A stretch of DNA of 64,000 nucleotides, taken from NCBI GenBank assembly GCA_905250025.1, contig CAJNOJ010000428.1, positions 1 to 64,000 on the forward strand. Reading direction: 5' to 3'. A program made the translations under genes and the position numbers. This DNA is from Adineta ricciae. Taxonomy: Eukaryota > Rotifera > Eurotatoria > Adinetida > Adinetidae. The notes beneath the pieces were generated by a model. That model was not told the origin of the DNA. It worked only from the letters and a program-made list of their open reading frames with translations, and made no database searches. This document shows, piece by piece, positions 45,720-57,141 of the stretch (the stretch's first letter is position 1; each line of letters opens with the position of its first letter).

Positions 45720-46060
45720 TGGAAGTGATGAGAGATGAAGAGAATGGATGTGGATGAGATGATAAGTGTGTTTTATTGGATGAAATCAAATAAAACACTA
45801 AAGAAAACGATAACAAAAAGACTGATCGAAAAGAGAGAAACAACCACATATATACAGATCGAAGATGATCTGAGAAAAAAAAAGAGAAAAAGAAGAAAAC
45901 AAAGAAGAAATGCAATCACAGAGATCATCATGAGAACGGACATGATAATCAAACGAAAACTAAAACGACAGGAAAGAAAGAGAAAAAGAAATACATATAT
46001 ATGTATATGTATAGAAATACAAGAAAACAACTATGTAGAAGGTAGCGTCATGAAGTAATA
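45720..46060. other. Purine-rich tract
   Basis: The plus strand is strongly purine-rich (GAAAAAGAAGAAAACAAAGA and similar). Long frames appear on both strands because of this bias: highly charged on plus, hydrophobic on minus. I do not consider them genes. The surrounding 45390-46211 contains nothing else recognisable. Confidence 0.5.
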
Positions 46061-46211
46061 TCCAATGACGCTAACACTTCTTACCTTCTATGGTGTTATC
46101 TACCTTTCATAATATATTTTTAGAACTATGTTTTGTGATTGTTCTTCTCAATCACCAAATCTGACTGCAGCATTTAAGATATCAAAATCAAAGAATTAAT
46201 CTCATTTAAAC

Positions 46212-46409
46212 AGTACCGAACGGTAGTTCATGTGACAATCTATGATTTTACATTTCTTCTTTTCTCCTCATACATCGATAATGACCTTGAAGTGCGCTTC
46301 TTTCTCCTTCTCCCTCTCTCTTCTCTCCTTATCTTCCTCTTCTCATATATTAGCTTCTTAGCCGATGTATCCAATAAAGAGATGTTAATACATCTGTCCC
46401 TACCTCAAG
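46212..46409 (+). repeat. Dispersed LTR-like repeat, copy B
   Basis: From TGTGACAATCTATGATTTTA to CCTCAAGTGTGACA, matching 35153-35366. It contains CCAATAAAGAGATG, which could be a poly(A) signal. It starts with TG and ends with CA as LTRs do; no clear flanking duplication. Confidence 0.45.
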
Positions 46410-46809
46410 TGTGACATCGAACTAGATTTTAGATACTACTTACAAAGCTTGATGTTTTTCTGTAACACGATACTGTATTTACTGAAAACTATAAAAAGAG
46501 GAGGAAAATTCAGTATAGGTACGATTTCTTTTGGACCAAATAAAAGACACATCTATCACATATTATCCTTTGTATCAGAAGTCGTCACAGTGATGCCAAG
46601 AATGAGAGAAAAAGAAATGTGACAAGGATTCAAGAATGTTATATATCGAAATAAGCACTTTTTCTTCTTTTTTCTCAACCCAGGATAAAAGAAATCTTTC
46701 TATGTGAAAATATTTTTCCAGATCGAATTGTAAATGAAAAATACTTGGAAAAAATAGAAAATAAGAAAACAAATATTTTCAAGAAATGCACAGCATTCTT
46801 AATATTTAC
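46410..46809. other. Spacer without recognised feature
   Basis: AT-rich sequence before the mariner pieces. GTGATGCCAAGAATGAGAG near 46590 faintly resembles the element's right end (GTGTCAAAGAATAAATGAG in reverse) and may be its left terminus. Confidence 0.3.
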
Positions 46810-47460
46810 TTAGTATCGATCGTGGTTAACTGTACCTTGTTCAAATATCACCAATGGAGATACACCTTTTGAACAAACACCAAGCCAAACTATGACTTTC
46901 AAAGGAAATTTTTTTTTCTGATGAATACCACCTTTCTGATTAGCTTCATCACGAGTTGCGGCCCAAATACGATCGTTTTGGGTATTGTAAACACCCTCAA
47001 TGTCGAACATCTTTTCGTCAGAAAACAGAATTTTCAATGTTTCCTCCTTTCGAAAGTTTGTTCGTATCCAGTTAGCAAACTTTTTTCTTTTTTCTTTATG
47101 TTCCTCGGTAAGTGCTGGTTCGATCAAATGTTTGTACGGTCGACACCGAAGATCCTCTCGAAGAATTGTACGAACACTTTCGTGGGATATACCTAAATCA
47201 ATTGCAAGTGTTCTAGTTGATACATAATTTTTTTGTAGCTTCTTTTTGATCTTCTTGATGGCAGCAGAAGTCCGAGCTGTACGTGGAGCACCTGGTGGTA
47301 ATGATAAATTGATAGAACCCGTTTCATCAATCATTTTGTACCATCTTTTAATAGTTGCTAAACGAATAACTACATTTAAATCAAGAAAGACCTTTGTCGG
47401 ATAATCACCATTTTGATATTTTAAGGTTACCACTTTCTGTAAATCTTCAGTTTTCATAAT
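46810..47460 (-). pseudogene. Tc1/mariner transposase, N-terminal two thirds (inverted part)
   Basis: Minus-strand frame from the ATG near 47457 (MKTEDLQKVVTLKYQNGDYP) with a helix-turn-helix N-terminus (ALDLGISHESVRTILRED-like), KILFSDEKMFDIEGVYNTQN with the first catalytic Asp, RIWAATRDEANQKGG and KFPLKVIVWLGVCSKGVSPL, ending FEQGTVNHDRY at 46810. The second Asp (xxxQQDGAxxH region) and the C-terminus are missing here; the C-terminal part is found on the other strand at 47530-47767. The element is therefore internally rearranged and dead. Confidence 0.8.
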
Positions 47461-47529
47461 CGGAAAACTGATTTCCTTGCAAAAATGTTGAAAAGTAAAA
47501 GATGGTGATCGTGACAATTTTCCAGCGTT

Positions 47530-47901
47530 TATCGATAAAGACCATTGGCCACCCGACAGTCCTGATCTCAACCCATTGTATTACTGTATTTGGGATGAAT
47601 TTGTAAAGATCATCAATTGGAATAAAGTGACATCTAAAACAACACTAATCCAAGAATTAAAAAAAGCTGTGAAAAAAATTCAAAAAGATGTTGTGTTTGA
47701 AAGTTGTAATTCTTGGACGAATCGATTGTATCGTATGGCTCAACATGATGGAGATTATTTAAGATAATAAAAATATATAAGTTTTGTCGAGAATTTAACG
47801 ACGAATCTTTTGATAAAAAAAAAACTTTTTCGTATGAATTGAGATATGAGTGAAATATATGGAAAATACGGAGAGGCTCATTTATTCTTTGACACCCGTT
47901 A
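47530..47901 (+). pseudogene. Tc1/mariner transposase C-terminus and right end
   Basis: Plus-strand reading FIDKDHWPPDSPDLNPLYYC carries the third catalytic Asp block, followed by IWDEFVKIINWNKVTSKTTL and ending MAQHDGDYLR at 47767. The element's terminal repeat follows, ending TTCTTTGACACCCGTTA at 47901, which matches the ends of the foldback element at 9904-10866. Adjacent minus-strand sequence (46810-47460) supplies the N-terminal part of the same kind of transposase, head to head. Confidence 0.8.
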
Positions 47902-48142
47902 CATAGTTTTTATCTCATTATTTATCGTTGATTAGTTGATTCTAACTCTTATATTAGAATACATCAAAGATACATTTTGCTAAGAGACGTAGCTATACAT
48001 TTATTGAGGAATAGAATATTTTGGTTAGCATATTACAATACAACAGCGAAAGAAAGTGAAACAAAAAATTTTTTTCTTATTTCAATAGTAGTAAATACAA
48101 ATGGTTTGACATATAAGGGATGAGATTTATGTAGTTATTTTT

Positions 48143-50118
48143 TCAGAGAACATTGCCAAAGTAGGGTCTTTGAATAGGATGGAGGAGGATTATGTTTGTC
48201 CCTCTTCGTAATTCCCTGTGACCTTTAAAAAGACACATTAGTTCACCGCGAAATAATTTACTTGATAATGTAAATAAATAGAAACTGCTAGATGGACCAG
48301 TGAGCGATATGAAGCCGATTATATTCCAAGCCAAGTTGTTTTTAGTTGATTCCACAGGATCCGATAATATTGCCACTGCTCCATAAATGTACTGAATGGA
48401 AACGGGAGCACCTGTAAGAATAAAGACTAAACATTGCACAAGAAGCATTCTAATCATTTGTTGATCTATCGCTTTTCGACGTTGCTGTATTTGGTTTCCA
48501 TTTCCAGTTACATTATCCGGATTATTATTGGGAGCAATTCGCTTTATTGATTGACGAAAATTACGAATCGTCAATGCTCCCAATATGAACATGCTGAATG
48601 GTGGACCCAAGCTGAATACGAATAAATTCCAAATACCATAAAATGTTGAGTATGTACCTGGTGGCGCCAAACATGTATTAGTGTTTTGGTTCACGTAATA
48701 GAAGATAGGCACATGAATGTAAAACAAACCGACCATGATAGTTGTCACAAAAATTGCATAATAAGTAACACGAATACTACTCCATGCACGCATCTTCGCA
48801 GATGTTGAACTTGCCACAAACCTATGAACAGTACTTTGTTATACATGTTTTTGGACACTAACTAATGAAGTCTTTCCAGTTAATCCGTCATTTCTATGTA
48901 TTATTCTGTTCAATGGAGACTGTATTAAAAGTACACGTCGAAGAAATTGAGAGTCGGTGAAGGTGTTGGTGTGTATACTACATCTATCTAACACCCACAT
49001 TCTCACCCCAAGATGCTGTTAAAACTACAAGTAATCTCATTAATACCGGTATGTCTTAGTTATATTCGTTTTTTATCCTACTTTTGACATAGAATATCAT
49101 TGTCCTTAAATCCTGCTAGCCGATTTTACCTCCCTGCAATCTGATTAACCGACTCAATCGCATCTAATAAGGTTTCATATTTGACTTTTGACCCGCCAAC
49201 TTTGTCTCATATTTCCCATCCTTAATCTCCTCTAAATCTTCAACCTTTACGATCGTTTTGAAGAGAATGTTTTTTTTAATATTTGAACGAATCAAAAGAA
49301 ACGTGTCTCAGCGATATATTAGAAGAGAATAGATATGCATATTACCGCTAAAAAGTTACTGTAGTTCATGAAGAATACACGAATGCTATGATATTTAGAA
49401 GCTTTTCTTGTAGGCAGCAGATCAAATCTGGGTTAGATCGAATCCAATCAAACTCGAGTTCTATTTTGTAAAACTCACCTATCAGCACAAGCCAACACAA
49501 TAATCCATGAAGTTAATGCCCTAAAAAACATATAGAAAAAGCTTCGTATATTATTGATAGACGTCTTATAGAATATGATCATTTAGTGGTATATGTGATT
49601 GATTGATATAAAATTATTTTAACCCAAATATTTTTGTAAGAGTTAATTTTTCACTAAAATCATAAGTCGATATTTGTTCACAGTGTTGGCTAACCATGAT
49701 TATCGATTCAGTAGTGTTACCCTCACCCTCAATGTTAACTTGAGGTTACAAAAATAAAGTCGTTTTTCTGTTAGCTTAGAGATGAATCTATTATTTACCT
49801 TGAGGTAAAAAACAGAAAATTAAAAAGTTTGCATATTAGTTTCGAATAACCACTCGGATTAATATCGTAGACAATTTGAAGAAACCGATAAGGTATACCA
49901 AAACAGACAACAAACCAACCACAGAATGTTGACGCTAAAAAATAGCGTGCACAAGGATTCATACGAATTGAACGTCGTGTAAAGATATAAATGCTTAAGA
50001 GATGTCCAATAGTACCAAGAATAATCATTGAAAAGCAATAGACTTTGTCAAATAGAATCCAAGATGCTTTCAGAGCATTGATTTCAGCTTGAACATCACT
50101 CACATTTGCTAACGTCAT
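48143..50118 (-). CDS. Rhodopsin-like 7TM receptor, 3 exons, 346 aa
   Basis: Class A-like G-protein-coupled receptor in the plasma membrane. Exons 50118-49799, 49520-49479 and 48821-48143 join in phase (1041 nt including TGA); introns are 278 and 657 nt with GT-AG ends. TM1 is FSMIILGTIGHLLSIYIFTR, TM2-TM3 run through CARYFLASTFCGWFVVCFG. The 42-nt middle exon encodes TSWIIVLACADR, which together with the next exon gives ACADRFVASS, the DRY-type motif after TM3. TM4-TM7 follow, with a charged third loop (RQSIKRIAPNNNPDN, QQRRKAIDQQM). A cysteine in ECL2 (NTCLAPPG) and one before TM3 (KLICK) could form the usual disulphide. The ligand is unknown. No lesion. The ATG at 50118 (MTLANVSDVQAE) gives a normal extracellular N-terminus with an N-glycosylation site. 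Confidence 0.88.
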
Positions 50119-50318
50119 TTTCCTGTTTAACGATAAGACAAACACACTTCTTTCTCCAAGATTTCTTCTCTTATATACACAAAATGGTAAAGAAAATAAG
50201 CCGTCTGACAAATTCATTATTAAAATGAACTTTTTATTTGTCACCGTGAGGAAACTGGAAGAAGGGATTTATTTCTAGCCTCAAAAAATTATTGTCTTAA
50301 CTGCGAGTTGATTTAGTA

Positions 50319-51578
50319 CAGGGTGTCCGGAAAGTCATTTAACAAAAAGAAAATTGAATATCTTCTTTATTTCTCGTTCAAGTTGGACAATTTTTTTTGT
50401 TTGAAAGAGGAATGTTCGAAGTTTTATTTGATGTTAAAATGTCCTACATATATTGTTCAAAAGTGTCACCATTCACATCAATACAAAATTTTAATCTTTT
50501 CACAATACCATCGAAAACATTGTTTAATGTATCTTTTTTTTATGGCTTTGATTTCTCTTTCAATTCTGCCCTTCAAATCATCTATATCATTGACACTTGT
50601 TTTGATGTAACCCCATAAATAAAAATCAAGTGGTGTCAAATCAGGAGATCGAGGCGCCCAAGAAATTGAACCACCTCTACTGAGCCATCTGTCGTCTAAC
50701 TTTTCGTTTAACCATGCACAAACTTCTTTTAAAAAGTGTGGTGGGGCACCATGTTGCTGGAAGATAATTTTATTTGTAAGTCTTTTTCTTTGTATAATCG
50801 AATAAACATAGTTTTTCAACATATCGAGATAATTATGCTGATTGACCGTTTTATCTCCAAAAAAATATAGACCGATTATTTCTTTGTTGGACATTGCACA
50901 CCAGACGTTGACTTTAGCGGATTTCATCGCACTTTCCATAGTAATGTATGGATTATTCTCGGCCCAAACACGGCAATTATGCTTGTTCACAAGTCCTGAA
51001 ATATAAAAGGTTGATTCGTCAGAGAAAAAAATATTACCGCCAGTTTCTGCATCTTCAAGCATAGGTATTAAATGCTCTGCCATCTCTACACGTAAATCCA
51101 TATCTCCATCGTACAAATTTTGGGTACTATGCATCTTATAAGGTTTATATCCAAGTATCTCACGCATTATTCGATGTGCTTGATGTTTCGTAATGCTCGC
51201 ATCTCGAGTAACATTTCTTATGGTGTTTAGTGGTTCATCTTCTAAGACTTCTTCAACTTTTTCAATTTTCTCTTCGGTTATTGTTGACGATCTTCCTGTA
51301 CGAGCTAAGTCTTGAACTGACCCGGTTTCAAGAAACTTTGGATATATTGATGTAATGGTCTGTCAAACTGGAATATCAGTGACCCCTTGTCGTTGTAATT
51401 CGCGAATAACCATTGTAGGAGATTCTGATTTTGCCATTAAAGTTACTATTTTAATTCTAGTTTCTAAAGAGTATGACATACTGTAATCTGAAGGAACAAA
51501 AAAAAATTTTCCATCTTGGACGAGAAATGAAGAACACATTCAATTTTCTTTTTGTCAAATGATTTTCCGGACACCCTG
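50319..51578 (-). mobile_element. Full-length Tc1/mariner element, 1260 bp
   Basis: Inverted ends start CAGGGTGTCCGGAAAGTCAT (left) and, in reverse, CAGGGTGTCCGGAAAATCAT (right); they extend about 65-70 bp and are flanked by TA on both sides (50317-50318 and 51579-51580). The element carries a minus-strand transposase pseudogene. It stands directly before a fragment of a different transposase-like gene that starts at 51581. Confidence 0.92.
50478..51479 (-). pseudogene. Tc1/mariner transposase with stop and altered catalytic Asp
   Basis: Coding sequence from the ATG at 51479 (MSYSLETRIKIVTLMAKSES). Codon 39 is TGA (51365-51363) where an Arg codon CGA would be expected by a C-to-T change. Downstream the frame is open to 50478: helix-turn-helix region (TRDASITKHQAHRIMREI), FFSDESTFYISGLVNKHNCR with the first Asp, KIIFQQHGAPPHFLKEV and WAPRSPDLTPLDFYLWGYIK with the third Asp. 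In the second motif the family's Asp (QQDGAPPH) is His, so the catalytic triad is broken even if the stop were read through. Confidence 0.85.
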
Positions 51579-51580
51579 TA

Positions 51581-52184
51581 CAAGAGCGGTCTTTTCAGCA
51601 TCAAATGTAGTAACTAGTTGCAGTACATCTGAAAAGTTAAATAAATCCTTAGTGGAATACTGGATTAAAGAGGTTCTCAATAAAGTAGTCAGCAATCGAT
51701 TCCTTCGTATAGTCGATCAATGGTCACCGCAGGCTGACATTACTGCATATGAAAATAACCTAACAAAAGGACAGTCATGTAAATTATTAGTGATACCTAG
51801 GAAAGCAACATCAACTAAACAACCGTGTGATACTTATTTTTCCGACAATGGAAAGCGTTAACGAACAGAATATATCATCATGTGTCTTTAGACGAATTAG
51901 ATGTTGACTTAAGAAGTCGTGACGCTAAAATCAAACTACAAAGTTTAGCTCATAATCAACTGAGTTCTTCTTTATTTATACCAATAATTTCATACGCATG
52001 GCCAACTTGCGGTTACATTCCTGAACAATACTCGAATTTTTCAAGCGTTACAGAAGTCTGTTTTCCTTTTGATGCAGACAGTTGCTCAAATAATAATTGT
52101 GAACACAGTGCATTTATTTGTTGTAGTCATCGTAGACGAATATTGTGTTTCGAACATTTTTTCATCGCGTATCATTTTCATTGA
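51581..52184 (+). pseudogene. DDE-superfamily transposase-like fragment
   Basis: C-terminal part of a DDE-type endonuclease-like protein: ASNVVTSCSTSEKLNKSLVE, RIVDQWSPQADITAYENNLT, KLLVIPRKATSTKQPCDTYF, then (after a one-base deletion in the T-run near 51841) RQWKALTNRIYHH, LDELDVDLRSRDAKIKLQSL and a cysteine-rich tail (CFPFDADSCSNNNC, FICCSHRR). The N-terminal part is missing; the Tc1 element at 50319-51578 lies exactly at the break. Sequence left of that element does not show the missing half, so the fragment may already have been truncated. Confidence 0.6.
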
Positions 52185-52704
52185 CTATGTTCTTCCTATG
52201 TTTTTCGAATAATACGAATGAAACGATAAAATAATAGTCTATGCAACTCGAAACACGAAAATGATGAAGCTTAAACTTCGGAATGTAAAAAAACTGTCTT
52301 ATATAACTTCGGTTGGGCAAATCCTGTTATGTAAATAATATTGCCATGCACAAAGATACCCTTGAGAATACAAAGAGCACCGTTTTTTTTTAAATAGTTT
52401 TGGGCGGGATATGTGAGAATGAGCGGCTCAAAGTACTATAAACAATTTTAAAATTGCCTTCCTTTTAGAATGTTGTGCTCAGAAGTTCGAGATTTCCAGT
52501 GTTATCCTGTGCAAATAAAACTTACCATTTTTCTCATTTGAGGTCTATGGGCAAAAACAAAACATACCACAAGAATCAGCTCGTCGAGCTCTACAAATTG
52601 GTATATATCCCATTTAAAACTGAGACTCACACTTCGATATGTTCCCTCGTCAGTGAGTGACTTCACAAAGTTCTCTCATATTTTGGAATAAAATCTATTT
52701 GAAT
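52185..52704. other. Spacer without recognised feature
   Basis: No gene recognised; the first in-frame stop before the receptor pseudogene is at about 52691-52693. Confidence 0.3.
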
Positions 52705-53905
52705 AGATACATTTTCACATATTCAATTCAAGTTCTCGAGTGAATTCAATACACATACTCGAAAATATTGTCGAGATTATAAAAGACCACACTATCATCA
52801 TCGAACATTCGAAATCAATGTGAAGAAAAGCGGCATCTATGCTATTTGGAGTCGAAGTGAAATGGACACTTATGGATACATTTACGAAGATAATTTTGAT
52901 CCATTACAACCATTCGGTAATTTAATCGCTCAACACGGTGGAAAATGTAATCAACATCAATTGAAATTCTTCATTCATCTTCAAGAAAATACAAAATATA
53001 TTTTAGTCGTAACAACATTTTATCCAAATAGAATTAGAAATTTCACGATATTCATATCGAGTGACAATCATTTCATTGTTGATCATTCTTTCGATTCGAA
53101 ACAGCGTTGTTGTTCACTTGGAGATCGATGTTATTTTTATTCGACGAAAGTTGGTTTGTCACTTGACGATCTTTTACGTAGTGAAAATCAATCATTGCCC
53201 GTTCAAATAACTGCCGCTGTAACGATTATGATATTCATCATAGGATTGATCGACCGTCTTTTCTCTTGTTTAACATTTACGAATAGGAAAGTTCGACAAG
53301 TTGGAGGTGAATTGTATCTTTTGACATCATCGATCGCTTCTCTTCTGACAAATTCGATGTTTTTCGTCAATTTTTGCTTTACTCTTCTCACGCGGATCAA
53401 CGTATCAACAAGTTATTCGATTCTTTCGTAGTGGTTGCATCGTTATTGAACCAATTCTCAAACTTTTTCTCTATTTTCATCTTCTTTGTCTGTTCGTTAT
53501 TAAATTATCTTCAGTCCTGTTTATTATTTTTCAACAACGATCAGTAAGGTCAGCCGATCACCCATTTAATGAACATAAACACTTAATCGTGAGCCCTCTC
53601 GTCTTATTAATCTTATCAATACCTTATTTGATTATTTCATTCTTACTTGGACTTATAAGAACATCAGAGAACGCTTGGTTGTATTTAACTTCTTATTTCA
53701 CTTCATTTCATTTATACCATCAATGCTTATCTTTCTAATCTTCGTCTTACCTACGAATATTTATTTGAAATCATTTCAAAATTCGATTAAGGAAATGTCG
53801 ACATTGAAACTCATTTCGTATAATGTGACACAATTGATTCCGAGCACAATCGATTGCTATGATCACAAGGCATCAAAGGAAACAGTTTTGCGTAAAAATA
53901 AATAA
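52705..53905 (+). pseudogene. Bdelloid-type 7TM receptor with extracellular domain, broken
   Basis: The N-terminal extracellular domain is readable: KKSGIYAIWSRSEMDTYGYI, NFDPLQPFGNLIAQHGGKC and KYILVVTTFYPNRIRNFTIF. It has the M-D-T-Y-G-Y-I-Y signature common in bdelloid proteins. TM1-TM2 follow (QITAAVTIMIFIIGLIDRLF, GGELYLLTSSIASLLTNSMF). At about 53430 the frame breaks. Later pieces are in other frames: LFVIKLSSVLFIIFQQRSVR, HKHLIVSPLVLLILSIPYLI (TM6), NAWLYLTSYFTSF and FIPSMLIFLIFVLPTNIYLK (TM7). The region for TM3-TM5 is largely deleted. At least two frameshifts; a dead copy. Confidence 0.75.
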
Positions 53906-54114
53906 ATGAAATTGAAAAAGATCAATTAATCAGTGTGTTTGATAATGAATATCACCAAGAGAAACAGTTGCTGATAAGATTTTATGCCATTGTATATCAA
54001 AATGATGAATTGATCCGTCTTGTGCAATTATATCCCATCAAACATCATTGAATCCGAATTGAGAAGAATATTTATTTGTTGGTGTATCACATGATACTAA
54101 ACTAGTTCGATTAA
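53906..54114. other. Spacer
   Basis: Short stretch between the receptor pseudogene and the next segmental duplicate; nothing recognised. Confidence 0.3.
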
Positions 54115-56040
54115 ATTCATAATTGTTATCGTTGTTGATGTCCATGATCACACAATTCTGAAAAGCTGTCGAAATTGATTGGGAAGTCATAATATTGCTT
54201 GTTTTTCAAGAACATTAAAAATAACGGACTTTGTTCTGATGGTTCTTCAGATGACTGTTTATTTTGATAAACGAAGAATGGTGACACTAACTAAAAGATA
54301 AAGATCATATTTCATAAACAAAAGCAGCTGTATTTTATCGAATTTACGGATGACTTATCAAGATATTTATTAATGCAAACTAATCCACGAATATAAACTA
54401 TATTCTGTTAAAAACTACGTTCATTTCGAAATAAATGACATCGTATATAGATCGTACACGGGAGAAATAATATCAAAACGACAAAGAGAGAATAATTACG
54501 TCGAACTGTGCAAAGAGAAATGATATCGAAGTGAATAAAAGTAACAGTGAATACCAAGAGCGAATATGCAGAGACGAACAATGAAAGAGACTAAATATAT
54601 AAATATCTACACAAGAAGAGAGTGAATACATTCTCGAAACAGCAGATAGATATCGAAAGAAATTTAAGTGACGGACTATTGCACGCCACATAATGGATAC
54701 ATTGTTAGCGACGAAAACAGAATAAAAAATATCGTCTGAAGGAAAGGGGAAAAGCACGATAATAGTATGAATAACACATGCGTTGTAAGTACATAGAAAA
54801 TGTTGTAGAACGCAAGAAATATCGCAATCAATGAAAAATTCTGCGTATGGATAAAACAGCTACAATAAGACGTATTTACTAAAGCCATAACACATAGACA
54901 CGACAATATTCGTGAGATCACTTTCAATGGTGAATAAAATCTGAATTAAGTTTTTATACTCTTATTCAATGATAATATGCTGCGTTTAGATAGGTATATA
55001 AATACATATATAGAAGATGTCTTATCATTTTATTCAAATATATGCGGGTTAAAAATAATACAGAGGAAGTATCATTCTATATGAGTGTCGGTGATGTCAG
55101 TGCTCAGTAAACTGACACCGTACATCCCTATGCGTTTGTTTTTAACAACGCGTTAGCTACGGCAAATGTTTCGGTTATTTTGCGTTTTAAACGCATTTGT
55201 CCTTTAAAAAAATCTACATGGAGTGTTATCTTTATTCATACGGCAATTGCATTTTTCCACTCATTGCGTTGTTTCTTTTTAAAAATTCGTTTCTTCCTAA
55301 AGAAATCAATATATAATATCAATTATCATTATTATAAATACACACATGCTTTCTGTTGACTCTATTGGCGCAAGTACACAAATGACTTTTAACGGAAACA
55401 TTTGGTGTTGTAGCTATGTGCTATGTTCTATCAACAAAGTGCTAAAAGAAAGAAAAAGAAACAATATATGTTATTAAATGAATATTTAATGTTAAAACAA
55501 AGACTTATCTAGCCTTTTCTTTTAATGAACAATTGCTAAACATAATATTGGATACTGAAAAAAAGATTTCTCCTAGTTTATTTAGGCTTTTTTTCTAGTA
55601 ATGATACCATACATTGATATAATAATATAAATTTGACTGAAGCAATTGTATTTATGAAAACGTCGCCAGTTAAAATGAATTCTTTTGATTGAAGATTACT
55701 CTTATTAAGTCAGATTTTCTTAATGCTTTGCACTCATTAACATTGATCTATTACAAGGATTTAAAATGTAGACATATATTTGTTTTTGGAGTATATTTGA
55801 ACAAAGCTAGAACAAGTTTTTTCTGAATTAAACAAAAAAATAATCGCTATCATTGGCATAAAATTCTTCCCAAGAAAAAAATTTAAAAGAATTTTTTACA
55901 TTATACAGATGGATAGCAACAGCATATATATAATGTATGAGAAAAATAGAAACGAAGTCATCAAATATCTACCTCTCTCAAAACATGGTATGCAGGTTCA
56001 TTCTAACTTAAATTTATTTCTTTAAGTTTTATTCTTGTTC

Positions 56041-56382
56041 ATGATGAGTTTGAAACGAATTTTGCTATTACTGCTATATGTTTGCACTGTAAAAGCAGTT
56101 ACACAAAATATTCGATCATTTCGTATGTTTAAAATGACGGGATGGCAATTATCGTGTGCTAGTACAACATGTTTACCATTTGCTACGACGGCTGCACTGA
56201 ATACTCGTACATGCCAGACAGCTTGTTTAAATCAAGCTAAATGCAAAACAGTCACTTTTCATCAATCCTCTTCTACTTGTGATTTATTTTCCAATATACC
56301 AAGTTTAAATGAAAGTTTGGTGGCTGATATGAGTTCTGTTACTATGCTTGTCATGGCTGGAACAAGAATTCCACCAGGTTAG
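56041..56382 (+). CDS. Secreted PAN/apple-like protein, first exon (copy B)
   Basis: Paralogue of 32892-33233. The ATG at 56041 gives MMSLKRILLLLLYVCTVKAV (signal peptide), then LSCASTTCLPFATTAALNTR, CQTACLNQAKCKTVTF and STCDLFSNIPSLNESL. All cysteines of copy A are kept, and most differences are conservative (for example N-to-S, I-to-T), which fits some past constraint. The putative donor CCACCAG/GTTAGT at the end is also conserved. No second exon is seen: R1-derived sequence follows. Either the gene's first exon or a retained fragment. Confidence 0.6.
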   Translation: MMSLKRILLLLLYVCTVKAVTQNIRSFRMFKMTGWQLSCASTTCLPFATTAALNTRTCQTACLNQAKCKTVTFHQSSSTCDLFSNIPSLNESLVADMSSVTMLVMAGTRIPPG

Positions 56383-56429
56383 TATGAGTACGAATGGGAT
56401 AGCTACTGTCTACGTAAAAGAACGGTAAA

Positions 56430-57141
56430 ATGAAATAAAATTGTTTGTTTGTTTGTTTGTTTCTGCCAAGATTAAAGGTCAAACACATACTATCGGATAT
56501 TTTGATGCTATTCATGGCTCCTCCTAAGGCGCATTTTAGAGCTATTCATAGGTCTTCAAGTACCGCCATTATGCTGTATCCATAGTTCTGATATAACCCA
56601 TTTTTCGGGTGTCCATGTGTCCACGTTGGACCCACTGTGGGCGAACTCTTAAGTTGCTATATGCCTTATCATAGGCATACCTATAGGTCCTCATGCGTGT
56701 TCAAGTCGCACATATTTGCGCTATCCTTGGACTCCTAAGTAGCCATTTTTAGGGAATCCAAGAACCATAATGTCACCCACTGTGGGCATACAAATGGGTC
56801 CGCATGTGGCGTACTATTTTCGCATCCCTGTGTCGTTATCAAGCGCATTTTGACTGCATTAATGTGTTCTCATAGATCCCCAAATCTTGTACAGAAAGGG
56901 TGGTATCTATGGATTTTCAGGTCCTTCACTGTACAGGTTCCTAAGTAGCGTACTTTAAGGACATCCTGGCGTCCTTCAGTCACGACTGGCTTAGAAAGTA
57001 ATAGTTCACACTTAAACAAAAATTTGAATTGTTCGCCCGTACAAAGATGCTGGACTAGTTCGCGTTACTAACGATACAGAAAACTAGCTTTTTCTTGCAC
57101 AGTCGAGGTTTAAGTGAGTCGTCATGACGAACGTCACTTGT
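56430..57141 (-). mobile_element. Dispersed repeat R1, minus-strand copy in duplicate
   Basis: Corresponds to 33338-33831 but contains additional sequence around 56560-56890. In reverse it begins ACAAGTGACGTTCGTCATGA with CACTTAAACCTCGACTGTG. Confidence 0.55.

Noticed and set aside
45735-46058. Charged 107-codon frame and the opposing hydrophobic frame
   Set aside because: Both are explained by extreme purine bias on one strand; no domain, no splice context.
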